DNA from: Macrosoma leucophasiata
Lineage: Eukaryota > Arthropoda > Insecta > Lepidoptera > Hedylidae
Reading direction: 5' to 3'
Length of the DNA stretch: 64,000 bases
Assembly: GCA_036365455.1 (NCBI GenBank)
Contig: JAWQUS010000002.1
Span: 6,138,001-6,202,000, forward strand
The notes beneath the pieces are model-generated. The model was not told the origin of the DNA, did not search any database, and saw only the letters and a program-made list of their open reading frames with translations. Shown one piece after another: positions 9,911 to 20,259 of the stretch (position 1 is its first letter; every line of letters starts with the position of its first letter). Position numbers and translations under genes: made by a program.

Positions 9911-11195
9911 TTAGGTTGGGGAAAAAGTTTCTTCGCATTTTTTATAATAATTAAAAACATTTTTTAATATAGTTTATTTAAATTTAACTAAAGTATGTAT
10001 GTACCATTTTGTTCGATAACCTTTTGCCATCTGGTAGGTAGGGACATGATCCCATTGCTATGAAAATATGGGACTTCTCATCAAAATACCGCGACAAGTG
10101 GATTTGGCAGTCCTCTCGTGATGTTAACCTAACATTGCATAAAGAATTCTGAAGAGACCGAAACAGGTGGAAATCTGAAGGTGCAAGGTCAGGACTACAC
10201 GGCGGATGCATTAACACCTCCCAGCCAAACTCTCTTAATTTTTACTGAGTGGCTATAGATGTGTGTGGTCTAGCGTTATCATGATGAAACACCACACCCC
10301 TTCTGTTGATCAATTCCGGCCGCTTTCTCTCAACTTCTTGCTTTAATCTCATCAGTTGTTCGCAGTAGAGTTCAGAATCGATAGTCCTGCCTGGTGGTAA
10401 TAGCTATAATTAATAATGCCCTTCCAATCCCATCACACACACACAATCACCTCATTGCGAGTTAACCCGGGTTTTGCCACAGTCTGTGAAGCCTGACCGG
10501 CCTTTGACCACGACCTTTTTCGCACGTTCTTGTCGTACGTGATCCACTTTTCATCACCAGTTATCAGCTTCTTCAAAAATGATTCGGTTTCATTACGTCG
10601 TAATAAAGAATCACAAATGAGTACACGGTTCATTAGGTTTCTTTCAGTGAGCTCGTGAGGTACCCAAATATCGAGCTTTTTTTTGTACCCAGCTTTTTTC
10701 AAATGCGCCAAAACTGTTTTGTGATCAATTCTCAGTTCTTCAGCTTCGTCGTAACTACTGATATGTCGGTCTTGCTCCACTTTTTCAAAAATGGCATCCA
10801 TTTTATCCGTAATAGGGCGACCAGAGCGAGGTGCATCTTTGACATCAAAATTTCCGGATTGAAATCGCTTAAACCAAATTTGTGCTCACTCTCACAGACA
10901 CTGCACTAGGTCCATAAACATCGCAAACTTTTTTCGCGGCTTGCGTTGCATTTTTACTTTTTTTTGTAGTAAAATTTTAAAATGTATCGAATTTCTTCAT
11001 TAGATTCACTCATCTTGACAGTACGAAAAACAAATGAAAATCACACATTTGCCTAATTTGAATTTGGAATTATGTTCTTTAAAGTTTTAACTTTCAATGA
11101 TACCAAAATCAGCCAGATACAAATACTACAGCCAAAGAGATTTTATTACAAGTTCATACATACTATAATGCGAAAAAACTTTTTCCCCAACCTAT
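9911..11195 (-). mobile_element. Mariner element, copy 1 (1285 bp)
   Basis: Bounded by TA at 9909-9910 and 11196-11197. The ends are inverted repeats, TTAGGTTGGGGAAAAAGTTT on the left and the complement of ATAGGTTGGGGAAAAAGTTT on the right, about 28 bp with few mismatches. Length and TA duplication fit the Tc1/mariner superfamily. The coding strand is minus. It shares most of its length with the copy at 15520-16807. Confidence 0.95.
9984..11013 (-). pseudogene. Mariner transposase, inactivated
   Basis: Family reaction: cut-and-paste DNA transposition using three acidic residues. Visible pieces on the minus strand are a start region (MSESNEE-type, near 11013), a middle frame at 10433-10801 with MDAIFEKVEQDRHISSYD, a helix-turn-helix part, WVPHELTERN and the first catalytic motif TGDEKW, and a last frame at 9984-10217 with [16 protein letters not shown], which carries the third Asp. 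An extra base near 10885 relative to copy 2 breaks the N-terminal frame, and several further indels lie between 10217 and 10433. It cannot make an active enzyme. Confidence 0.9.
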
Positions 11196-11419
11196 TACTT
11201 GCCGCTAAATGGTAGTGTTCAGCACTATCGTGTTCCGGTCAGGTGGTAATGTACGGCCATGAATTTTCCGGCACAGGGGCATAAAACCTTAGAAGAAGAA
11301 GTGGTATCGCATCTGTATTTTGACCTCTGGTCTTTGTGTAGGTGTCTTTAGGCTTCAGTCATCACTTAACATCAATGTGAACTGCAAGATTGTTTGCCAC
11401 TTTCAAAACATAAAAAAAA

Positions 11420-12643
11420 TGCACTCAGGAGGCGCAGGCGACTCGGCGGAGAGGCGAGGGAGGGGGGGACGAAACAGTGTAACAGTTACAATTAGTATAC
11501 CTACCTATGTTATACTTTAATAAGAAAATATACGAGTACATTGAAAGTCGAAATCAAGTCTAAATTATTTGCTGACGTGAAGATCCTCAACATCCTCAAC
11601 ATATTGGTGACCCCGACGTGATATGAACACGCAACCGAGACCTGGACAGATTAGGTAATTTGATGGTGCCTTTCTCTTCACGCTCTTGGGATCAAGAATA
11701 TCTAAAACGAATATGAAATTCTATTACCAATATTAGTAGAAGAGTCTAAGAGGTTCTATTTTCATTTACTATAAAATCAAATGTAAACACATTAAACATT
11801 CATGTCATATATGTCAAAACGCACTACACTAGCCTACCCTCATAAAACAACTTGTCCCTCAAGAACTGTGCTAAAACGTGGTTATTGCATGCATGCATGC
11901 TTTAAAATATAGGCTTTATGATTGTTTGCCACTGCCTTATTATTTTCAGATAAGACATGAAGGGACTTTAAAGAAATGAAATCAAGTAAAATTCGTAGCT
12001 TCGAGCAAAGATATATTTTATTTAAGCGTCTTTTTTTACACTTTTAACTTACATTAAATGTGTATTTACAAAATTCTGGTTAGTTTCGTTCGACTGAAGG
12101 GTTGCCACTTTAGCGGTGTTGGTTGTGTTTGTATTAAATAAATAGTCTCTTGGGAGAAATAGAAAAACAAATTCAGTGAGTATTGCTTTTTGTAGATTTA
12201 CAAACTTTTTTGACTTCAACAGGTACCTAAGTAAATAAGATAGTAGGTAGATATTTGTAACTCACTTTCAGGAACAAAAACTACAGCATTTTGTACAGAC
12301 TTAACTCGTATAGCAAACTTTTATTAAACTTCATCTGAAATCAAATCAACTTATCCCTTGCCTTTTCGGAGGATATAGACTTGAAAAGACTTTTTAAAAA
12401 TCAAATCAAGCAACAGTAGTAGAATTTGTAAAAAAAACATATTAATTATTGAATTCAGCATCCATTTTACACTTGCACCGTACGTTAAATGTGTATTTCG
12501 TAGATGGTTAACGTTTCGTTTGCTTGAAGGATTGCTACTTCAGCGGAATTGGTTGTTTGTGTTACTAAATAAACAAATGCAGGTCTCTTGGGAGAAATAG
12601 GACAGCAGATTTAATGTGTTATTTATGTTTTTATAAAGTCTAT
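11420..12643. other. No gene seen; duplicated blocks and GCAT run
   Basis: Contains a small (GCAT)n run at about 11887-11900. There is also a diverged direct duplication: TTTACACTTTTAACTTACAT to TAGTCTCTTGGGAGAAATAG (about 12035-12162) recurs as ATTTTACACTTGCACCGTAC to AGGTCTCTTGGGAGAAATAG (about 12465-12600). Short GC-rich purine runs at 11425-11475 are not coding by any evidence I can see. Confidence 0.55.
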
Positions 12644-12681
12644 AGCTCGCGGGCGTAGGCACCACCAAATTACCTAATATA

Positions 12682-12983
12682 ACGTTACTTCACGCCTGTA
12701 ATCCCCGAAGGGGTAGGCAGAGGTAAAAGCATGCATTCAAGCATACATGCAAACACCCACGATTCGCCGGTTACGTTTTGGTCCATGTAACATGTGGCGA
12801 GCCTGTTGACATCTCCGGGCACAACCTAACTTAGAGTTACTGGGAATTTACCAGAAAATGGAAAAATCGCAATAGAACCAGAGATAAGGGACTTTACACC
12901 ATTACCTCTGATGGTGTAAAGTCCCCCCTACCCGGGAATCGAACCCAGGACCTCAGCGTAGTAGTAGTGGCCTGCTAACAGTT
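12682..12983 (-). mobile_element. SINE-B inserted in SINE-A
   Basis: Minus-oriented. The tail is at the left (ACGTTACTTCACGCCTGTAA, CCCCGAAGGGGTAGGCAGAG); the tRNA-like head at the right contains the complement of a B box (GGGAATCGAACCC) and CTCAGCGTAGTAGTAGTGGCC. About 25 bases of the extreme head are deleted. A new 15-bp inverted repeat lies at 12888-12925. It is flanked by CCTAATATA duplications. Confidence 0.9.
12888..12925. repeat. Perfect 15-bp inverted repeat inside SINE-B
   Basis: Arms GGGACTTTACACCAT and ATGGTGTAAAGTCCC are separated by 8 bases. Other SINE-B copies do not have the second arm, so it arose in this copy, probably by template switching. Confidence 0.85.
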
Positions 12984-14245
12984 TCCTAATATACCTAGTT
13001 ACTAAATGTTAGTGTTTAGCACTATCGTGTTCTGGTCAGGTGGTAATGTACGGCCCTGTAATTTCCGGCACAGAGGCATAACACCTTAGTGGCAACGCCA
13101 GTAGTGGCAGTAGTGGCAACGCATCCGCATTTTGACCTCTGGTCATTGTGTCGGTATCTATAGGCTGTAGTCATCACTAAACACCAATGTGAACTGCATG
13201 CGTTTTTGCCACTTCCATTACATTAAAAAAAGTGGTTTGTTTCCTCGAATGCACGCATTTACATCTGTCTACCCCTTTGGGGATAACAAGCGTGAAGTCA
13301 TAACATCATTATAGATTATAATCTATACACTCAACCTGAAACCTTTACACTAAGCCGTTAAAGCATAGAAAACTTTACTTTTTAAAAGTCACCGTAGCTC
13401 CTACAATCCCTTGATTTTGTTTACCTTAGACCGCTAACGAGTCGCCCTAATAAGAGGGGTGGGACGCTCATAAATAACTAAATAACACTTAGGGTTGGGA
13501 ACTTCACGACGGTTTAGGTTATCCCAATGGCCTACGCGAGCAATTAAGGATGTAATGCCCGGCGGTCAAGTAGTTTGTTTTATGGTTGTATAGGGTCGCT
13601 CAGGGCCGGTTAGGTGGATTGTAATGGAAATCTATTTCAGGCTTTTGTTTCTATTACACTATTCTTCTATTAAATTATACGTGTTGTCTATTAATGATGC
13701 AAAGATCTGTATACAGTCCTATGCAATATATTTAAAATACAGTCTTATATTAAGTCTATACGATGCTTCAGTTCTATTTTTTTTAATAGGGAAAAGCTTG
13801 TTATAACAGTTGAAAAAACAATTAAACAACTTAACCAACCCAATTATCAGTTATTCCTTGACCCAGCGCTTGAAAGGTAGACTTCAGATTAAGCTGTGAA
13901 GTAGTTACAATTATTAGAATCACGTTACTATAATTATCATCGTTTCAGCCAAAAGAGGTCCACCGCTGGACAAAGGCCTCCTTGTTTTTTTTTACTTCGC
14001 CATACTAACGATTTGCTCCTATTAAGAGAAATGGGACGCTCATAAATAACTAAATAACACTTAGGGTTGGGAACTTCACGACGGTTTAGGTTATCCCAAA
14101 GGCCTATGCGAGCAATTAAGGATGTAATGCCCGGCGGTCAAGTAGTTTGTTTTATAGTTGTATAGGGTCGGTCAGGGTCGGTTAGGTGGATTGTTATGGA
14201 AATCTATTTAAGGCTTTTGTTTCTATTGCAATTTGGTATGTATCT

Positions 14246-14455
14246 TCACGCTAGGTCCCTAACGGGGTAGGCAGAGAGTGTAGAGCGCCAGACATCCCGG
14301 TTCTGACAAACCTCTCGTGCCTCGTCTACCTTCATCATTCTCTTCATACATGCACGCCGATTCCTAAGACTTTTGACCCCACCATCAGACAGAACTCGAC
14401 CTATTTGGTCATGGTAGGTCAGCCTTGGTCTTCCTGGGCCTCTGCAACCATCCAC
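14246..14455 (-). pseudogene. LINE RT C-terminal fragment
   Basis: A 69-codon minus-strand frame reads GPGRPRLTYHDQIGRVLS, EAREVCQNRDVWRSTLSAYP and then a stop. The pattern GRPRL-TxxDxI followed by A-x-D-R-x-x-W-R is typical of the last part of LINE reverse-transcriptase proteins (family knowledge). The DNA at its end, GGTCCCTAACGGGGTAGGCA on the plus strand, is the tail found alone at 34352-34398. It is 5'-truncated with no RT core. Confidence 0.75.
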
Positions 14456-14871
14456 ATTCGCATTGTATATTGGTATTTGGTTCTCTCGGCTGTGTGCGTC
14501 TTCTATAGTAAAGCTGACTTACGCCTTTTTATATAAATGTAAAGAAATACTATTTCTTTCTTCGCACTCTGCGTGTTTATTTGACATGAAGTTTGGTTTA
14601 TTTCTTTGATTTAGTAAAACAGACTTATATAAATATACTATGATACTCGCTGTTCTGCGCCTCTAATTATATTAGAGGATGGTGGATAGGCGCCTCTAAT
14701 TATATGAGTTAGGCAACGAACTTAACACATGTTTGCATGTTATTACTAAGAATTATGCGTCAGTTACCTTATTTTTAAGTAATCAATTGAACAACTCAAC
14801 CAAATCAATAACCAGTTGCTGCCAAGTCCATCCAAGGTTAAAACCCTTAACCTCTGATAAAACGATTGAAG

Positions 14872-15150
14872 TTTTTTTTGGAAGTGGCAATCAAGCATGC
14901 AGTTCACATTGATGTTAAGTGTTGACTGCAGCCTATAGACACCCACACAAAGACCAAGGTCAAGATGCAGATGCGTTACCACTCCTGAGGCCTAAGGTGT
15001 TATGCCTCTGTGGCGGAAATTACAGGGCCGTACATTACCACCTGACCGGAACACGATAGTGCTGAACGCTACCATTTAGCGGCAAGTATATTAGGTAATG
15101 CGGTGGTGCCTACGCCCGCGAGCTCCGTCACTGGACCTCTACCACCAGTA
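14872..15150 (-). mobile_element. SINE-A, full length
   Basis: From a T8 tract and GGAAGTGGCAATCAAGCATG to ACCTCTACCACCAGTA, with all body blocks in order. It sits within the third unit of the tandem array. Confidence 0.9.
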
Positions 15151-15519
15151 AATAAGTAGTCGCAATCATTAAAATCACGTTATTATAACAACTATAATCC
15201 CTAGATGTCATTTACTTTGCCACACTAACGAGTTGCTCTAATAAGAGGGATGGGACGCTCATAAATAATTGAATAACACTTAGTTTTGGGAACTTCCCGA
15301 TGCTTTAGGTTATCCCAACGGCCTACGCGAACAATTAAGGGCTTAATGTCCGGCGGTCCAGCAGTGTTTTATGGTTGTATATAGGGATAATATATAGGGG
15401 AGAGGTGGCAATTTTTAATTTGAGGTGGTAGTAAGATATCTATACTTATAATAAAACTGAAGAAGTGTAAATTCTGTGCATTGAAAATATTGAAAAAATA
15501 AATACCAGGGGATGTTAGC

Positions 15520-16807
15520 ATAGGTTGGGGAAAAAGTTTCTTCGCATTTTTTAAGGTAATTCAAAACATTTTTTAATATAGTTTATTTAAATTTAACTAA
15601 AGTATGTATGTACCATTTTGTTCGATAAGCTTTTGCCATCTGATAGGTAGGGACATGATCCCATTGCTATAAAAAATTTGGGACTTCTCATCAAAATACC
15701 GCGACAAGTGGATTTGGCAGTCCTCTCGTGATGTTAACCTAACATTGCATAAAGAATTCTGAAGAGACCGAAACAGGTGGAAATCTGAAGGTGCAAGGTC
15801 AGGACTATACGGCGGATGCATTAACACCTCCCAGCCAAACTCTCTTAATTTTTGCTGAGTGGCTATAGATGTGTGAGGTCTAGCGTTATCATTATGAAAC
15901 ACCACACCCCTTCTGTTGATCAAATCCGGCCGCTTTCTCTCAACTTCTTGCTTTAATCTCATCAGCTGTTTGCAGTAGAGTTCAGAATCGATAGTCCTGC
16001 CTGGTGGTAATAGCTCATAATGAATAATGCCCTTCCAATCCCACCACACACACAACATCACCTTATTGCGAGTTAACCCGGGTTTCGCCACAGTCTGTGA
16101 AGCCTGACCGGCCTTTGACCACGACCTTTTTCGCACGTTCTTGTCGTACGTGATCCACTTTTCATCACCAGTTATCAGTTTCTTCAAAAATGATTAGGTT
16201 TCATCACGTCGTAATAAAGAATCACAAATGAGTACATGGTTCATTAGGTTTCTTTCAGTGAGCTCGTGAGGTACCCACATATCGAGCTTTTTTTGTACCC
16301 AGCTAATTGCAAATGCGCCAAAACTGTTTTGTGATCAATTCTCAGTTCTTCAGCTACGTCGTAACTACTGATATGTCGATCTTGCTCCACTTTTTCAAAA
16401 ATGGCATCCATTTTATCCGTAATAGGGCGACCAGAGCGAAGTGCATCTTTGACATCAAAATTTCCGGATTGAAAATGCTTAAACCAAATTTGTGCTACTC
16501 TCACAGACACTGCACTAGGTCCATAAGCATCGCAAATTTTTTTCGCGGCTTGCGTTGCATTTTTACCTTTTTTGTAGTAAAATTTTAAATTGTATCGAAT
16601 TTCTTCATTAGATTCACTCATCTTGACAGTACAAAAAACAACAGAAAATCACACACACATTTGCCTAATTTGAATTTGGAATTATGTTCTTTAAAATTCT
16701 AACTTTCAATGATACCAAAACCAGCCAGACACAAATACTACAGCCAAAGAGATTTTATTACAAGTTCATACATACTATAATGCGAAAAGACTTTTTCCCC
16801 AACCTAT
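15520..16807 (-). mobile_element. Mariner element, copy 2 (~1288 bp)
   Basis: The left end is TAGGTTGGGGAAAAAGTTTC and the right end the complement of ATAGGTTGGGGAAAAAGTCT, followed by TA at 16808-16809. The left TA has mutated (flank TTAGCA). It is nearly collinear with copy 1 and better preserved, with a longer intact C-terminal frame. Confidence 0.95.
15597..16621 (-). pseudogene. Mariner transposase, two lesions only
   Basis: The N-terminal frame (16244-16621) starts MSESNEEIRYNLKFYYKK and holds a helix-turn-helix region (NATQAAKKICDAYG) and a second DNA-binding part. The C-terminal frame (15597-16187) has TGDEKWITYD, VFHNDNARPH and [14 protein letters not shown] count 34 residues between the second and third Asp, the DD34D signature of true mariners. 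Two lesions are visible: one T fewer than copy 1 in the run near 16287-16293 (frameshift), and a GAA to TAA stop near 16194-16196. Otherwise about family length. Confidence 0.93.
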
Positions 16808-17199
16808 TAGATCGATACCGAACACAAATGTGTGATTAGAAAATGTCTGTCTGTCGGTCTGTCTGTCTGTTTGTTCAAGCATCACACAAAATCTATCGGT
16901 CCGATTACAATGAAACTTAGTATGATTATACTTTAACCTTTGGCGCACAACTCTGGGTACTTTTTATCCCGGAAAAATTTCTGTTTGTCTGTGTGTTTGT
17001 GCACGCTTATATCAGAAACGGCTTATTCAATTTGCGGTCACTAATATTTTGTGGTAAGTTTTACTTAACATTTAGTGTTTGTTTCATGTGAATCGGTTCA
17101 GAAATAAAAAAGTTATGTCAATTTAAAGAGTCATATCGAATATTTTTAAGCTATTCTGTATCTTAGTTCTGTCTTTTGTGAGGTTTCGTATCTAAAAAG

Positions 17200-17449
17200 T
17201 AAAAACGGACCCTACGGATTACTAATCCTCCGCTGTGTGTCTGTCTGTCTGTCTGTCTCTCCGTCCGTCCGTCCGTCTGTCTGTCACCAGCATCTCATAA
17301 ATAGTGATAGCTAGAAAGCTAACATTTTCACAAAGTATGTATTTCTGATATCGCTATAAAGACAAAATAAATTACTAAAAATAAGAAAATGAAAATGTTA
17401 AGGGGTCAAACGTGTTTTTTTTTCGTATATTTTTTGCTCGATAATAATA
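17200..17449 (+). repeat. Dispersed repeat with TGTC/CCGT microsatellite
   Basis: ACGGACCCTACGGATTACTA is followed by (TGTC)n, (CCGT)n and CACCAGCATCTCATAAATAG, a widespread insect repeat type in which a microsatellite sits inside the element. It resembles family G (46277-47055). Confidence 0.55.
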
Positions 17450-17794
17450 ATGGGTAACGGTAATGAGGTATTGTTGGTGACTTTGGTGGTGGCGTTGGTG
17501 GTGGCAGTCATTTTTAGTGGCGATGGAGGCATTGGTGACGTTGGGGGTGTTGTTGGTAGTTTGGATGCGTTGGTGGCATTGGTTGTGGTAGTGGTTGTGG
17601 TTTTGGTGGCGTTGGTGTCATTGGGGGCTTTGGTGGCGTCGGTGTTTGGTGTTGTTGGTGTTGGTGGTGGCGTTGATGGCGTTGGTGATGTTTGTGGTGG
17701 TGGCGGTGGCGGTGGTGGAGGTGGTAGTGGTAACAGTGGCGGTGGTGATGGTGGAGGTGGTGTCAATGGTGGTGATGGTGGTGGTGGTGGTTAA
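17450..17794 (+). repeat. GGTGGC-type minisatellite
   Basis: Some 345 bp of irregular G-T-rich repeats (GGTGGCGTTGGTGGC, GGTGGTGGTGG). Long frames on both strands follow from composition: Val/Gly/Leu-rich on the plus strand, Pro/Asn-Ala-Thr-rich on the minus strand. There is no start context or domain and they should not be called genes. A similar array lies at 20260-20585, and the sequences following both arrays are related. Confidence 0.9.
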
Positions 17795-17989
17795 AAGTAC
17801 ACAACGTTAGTATTCAATTTTTCACTTCTGCCGGCTCTTGCGGTGTGCATATTTATTATGTATAGATCTATCTTTCATCTTTCATTCTCTGTCAGTAGCA
17901 CTAATTGACTGAAACTTTACAATACTGTATAATAATTGTCTATAAAAAAATATTATGCATAGAAGTTTAAAATGGCCTTTTCGAAAATA

Positions 17990-18245
17990 CGGTTCAGCGT
18001 AGGATGGACGTTTTTAGGTAGGTACACGACTGAGTGTTTAAACACATAATTAGCAATTTCTCGCAATCCTAGCAGGGCGTGTGCTTTTATCCCCGATGGC
18101 CATACGTCTAATATCGTGTACAAAGAAGCATTACTGTAATGTAGATTTTTTCAGCTACCCAAAATTTACGAGTATATCCAAAAGCGCTGCCCAAAGTCCC
18201 AATGTCATTATTTTACGCGAACAACGTCGCAGGCACAGCTAGTTG
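17990..18245 (+). mobile_element. Helitron-like 3' segment after minisatellite
   Basis: GCAATCCTAGCAG, GATGGCCATACGTCTAATAT, CGTGTACAAAGAAGCATTAC and the end GCGAACAACGTCGCAGGCAC-AGCTAGT. The copy at 20586-20874 has the same blocks in the same order. The end combines a short stem with CTAG followed by T, as in Helitron 3' ends (inference). Confidence 0.6.
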
Positions 18246-18439
18246 AGAAAATATTTGGAACAGCTAGGAGAGAAATAAAAAAAGAGTTTTTTTTTTGTTT
18301 TAAATAGGAAGCACTTGTTATTGAACTATTGAAATGAAATGCAATGATTGTCATGAATCAATTCTCAGTTATTTATTTACACAACCTTGAAAATTGTGTA
18401 TTTTGTCCCTTTCATAAGTGGACTGTATTGAAAAGGATG

Positions 18440-18665
18440 CAGCAATTTATGAACGGGATTCTACCAGTCCTCCACCAGAGCCATCTGTCTTGGGCTGTTT
18501 GGCTACACGCCTTCTATCGAACGATATCAGCCCGATCGTCTTTAAATCCTCCGCCACCGAAAGCTAGATAAGCTTGGAACGCCCACGTTTCCTCTTTGCC
18601 TTTGGAGTCTATCCCGGAGCTTTTCGATAATCGGACGTTCTTCTGATAGTATGTCCAAACCACTT
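18440..18665 (-). pseudogene. LINE RT C-terminal relic, three stops
   Basis: Minus-strand translation gives KWFGHTIRRTSDYRKAPG, stop, TPKAKRKRGRSKLI, stop, LSVAEDLKTIGL and VAKQPKTD. The order W-x-GH-x-x-R, then K-R-x-R-G-R, then D-L-K-T-x-G-L is characteristic of the C-terminus of RTE-like LINE proteins (family knowledge). Stops are scattered, so it is an old relic. Its family differs from the relics at 14246 and 36488. Confidence 0.7.
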
Positions 18666-19264
18666 CCTCTTATGACATCTTATTTGTGATTAAAAACAGA
18701 GCGCCATCATTTCTTTTTAGCTCAAAATATTCCAAAGATAAGTTTTAGGCATCGGTTTATAAAGAATTGAATCCGGCGCGTGATGTCTCTTATAGTTTCA
18801 CATCCAAACAGGAGAACGGTTTAAAATTTCGAGCAAAAAATTTCCAACCTAAGCCTGGCAACTTCCTAGAATTGGAAGTTACCAGTATACACAATAATTA
18901 AGAACAATGCATTTTAAAATTAAAGACAAGGAAACTGAAGTCACGGGAGTCAGCCAGTATCAGAGTTGGTAATATAAAAAGCTTAATAAGAAATGCTCAA
19001 ACCATAACGTAAATTGGGATAACCAAATGAAGGGTATATTGGCTATTATTTTTAACATTAAACCGATACTCATACTGCTTTGGCATGCAGATGTGACCCG
19101 CGGGCCGGCCGATATTTTCGAACCGGTACCCGATTTTTATTCCTCCAATCAATCATTGTAATGAAAAAATTGTTTCGTTGGTATTTTAAAGGATTTTCTC
19201 CATTACTCTTCCTACTGGAAGCTCAATTAGAACAAAAAAACTCACAGATTTTTAGGGTCAGTAT
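18666..19264. other. No gene seen
   Basis: About 600 bp with no repeat I recognise except AAGTCACGGGAGTCAGCCAG near 18940. A 63-codon frame at 19080-19271 has no features. Confidence 0.4.
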
Positions 19265-19486
19265 CTTTTAAATAAAAAGGCACTCTTGTACCTCAATAAT
19301 CTAAAGTAATGCATTGTAAGCAAAAAATTGTGTATTATTTTTTGTGTTAAATTAATTAAAATTATATACACTTTTATAGGATTGAGGTACTCGTATAAAT
19401 CATATTGAAAGTTTCTGTATATTCAACTCGTACTAGGTCAAGTTTACGGATCAAGAGTTCCAAGAAAAACCAGCCAAGCGCTAGGG

Positions 19487-19609
19487 GGCTAGGCGAGCGT
19501 CAGGAAAAATCGTCACGATACTTTTGCTATAGTGCGTACTCTTCAGACCTACTCTGAGAAGTACGCACTATAGCAAAAGTATCATGAGGATTTTTCCGGC
19601 AGGCCTAGG
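19487..19609. mobile_element. Palindromic element (~123 bp); second copy at ~20013-20135
   Basis: Long inverted repeat: GATACTTTTGCTATAGTGCG with TACTC against GAGAAGTACGCACTATAGCA with AAAGTATC. Outer arms GGAAAAATCGTCACG and CATGAGGATTTTTCC, then CTAGG-type ends. It would fold into a hairpin with an 8-base loop and is MITE-like. The second copy comes only from the local duplication. Confidence 0.8.
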
Positions 19610-19629
19610 ATTATAGGATTTGACTTTAT

Positions 19630-19631
<2 letters not shown>

Positions 19632-19687
<56 letters not shown>

Positions 19688-19730
19688 CCTCTCTCTCTCT
19701 CCCTCTCTCTCTCTCTCTCCCTCTTGTATA
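19632..19730. repeat. CT microsatellite; second copy at 20159-20254
   Basis: (CT)n of 53 bp (47 in the second copy), an interruption CCCC, then more CT units. Complementary GA frames encode Arg-Glu repeats of no significance. Confidence 0.95.
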
Positions 19731-20155
19731 TGTGGTTGTTGGTGGCATTGGTGGCGTTGGCAGCGTTGGTGGTGTTAGTGGCGTTGGTGGCTTTTAAATA
19801 AAAAGGCACTCTTGTACCTCAATAATCTAAAGTAATGCATTGTAAGCAAAAAATTGTGTATTATTTTTTGTGTTAAATTAATTAAAATTATATACACTTT
19901 TATAGGATTGAGGTACTCGTATAAATCATATTGAAAGTTTCTGTATATTCAACTCGTACTAGGTCAAGTTTACGGATCAAGAGTTCCAAGAAAAACCAGC
20001 CAAGCGCTAGGGGGCTAGGCGAGCGTCAGGAAAAATCGTCACGATACTTTTGCTATAGTGCGTACTCTTCAGACCTACTCTGAGAAGTACGCACTATAGC
20101 AAAAGTATCATGAGGATTTTTCCGGCAGGCCTAGGATTATAGGATTTGACTTTAT

Positions 20156-20207
<52 letters not shown>

Positions 20208-20259
20208 CCTCTCTCTCTCTCCCTCTCTCTCTCTCTCTCCCTCTTGTATATGTGGTTGT

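Larger units (their letters stand above)
9848..11419 (+). mobile_element. SINE-A split by a mariner
   Basis: The head (9848-9910) ends ...TTACCTAATATA and the rest (11198-11419) resumes CTTGCCGCTAAATGGTAGTG, ending in an A tract after CAAAACAT. Uninterrupted copies read CCTAATATACTTGCC here, so the two parts join perfectly once the mariner and one TA are removed. The SINE is therefore older than the mariner insertion. Confidence 0.92.
12644..13231 (+). mobile_element. SINE-A split by SINE-B
   Basis: The left part AGCTCGCGGGCGTAGGCACC to CCTAATATA (12644-12681) and the right part CCTAATATACC to TTCCATTACATTAAAAAAA (12984-13231) flank a SINE-B. The string CCTAATATA is present on both sides and once in intact SINE-A, so it is the target-site duplication. 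The right part also has a local expansion of AGTGGCA near 13090-13115. The extreme head is missing. Confidence 0.9.
13425..15400. repeat. Tandem array, three copies of a diverged unit
   Basis: The block GGGACGCTCATAAATAACTA, CACTTAGGGTTGGGAACTTC, GGTTTAGGTTATCCCAA to TGCCCGGCGGTCAAGTAGTT occurs at about 13425-13650, 13998-14235 and 15220-15390. It is preceded in the last two by a block with AACAACTTAACCAACCCAAT (about 13820) or AACAACTCAACCAAATCAAT (about 14787). The first two copies are very similar and the third more diverged. Insertions are a LINE relic (14246-14455) and a SINE-A (14872-15150). A 3'-end repeat fragment, GAGGTCCACCGCTGGACAAA, lies at about 13956. Confidence 0.85.
15440..17160. 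repeat. Dispersed repeat (family H) split by mariner copy 2
   Basis: The left part has TATACTTATAATAAAACTGA and AAATACCAGGGGATGTTAG. The right part resumes ATCGATACCGAACACAAATG, then GTCTGTCTGTCGGTCTGTCT, AAACTTAGTATGATTATACT and ACTTTTTATCCCGGAAAAAT. Left and right parts follow the usual order of a short repeat common in moths (memory-based); the mariner interrupts it at a TA. Confidence 0.6.

Noticed and set aside
17398..17810. Long frames, one Pro-rich (minus) and two Gly/Val-rich (plus), that look like low-complexity proteins
   Set aside because: All three come from a GGTGGC minisatellite open on both strands; no start context, no non-repetitive domain.
19582..19809. Frame rich in Arg-Glu and Asn-Ala-Thr repeats
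   Set aside because: Direct product of the CT microsatellite and the minisatellite.
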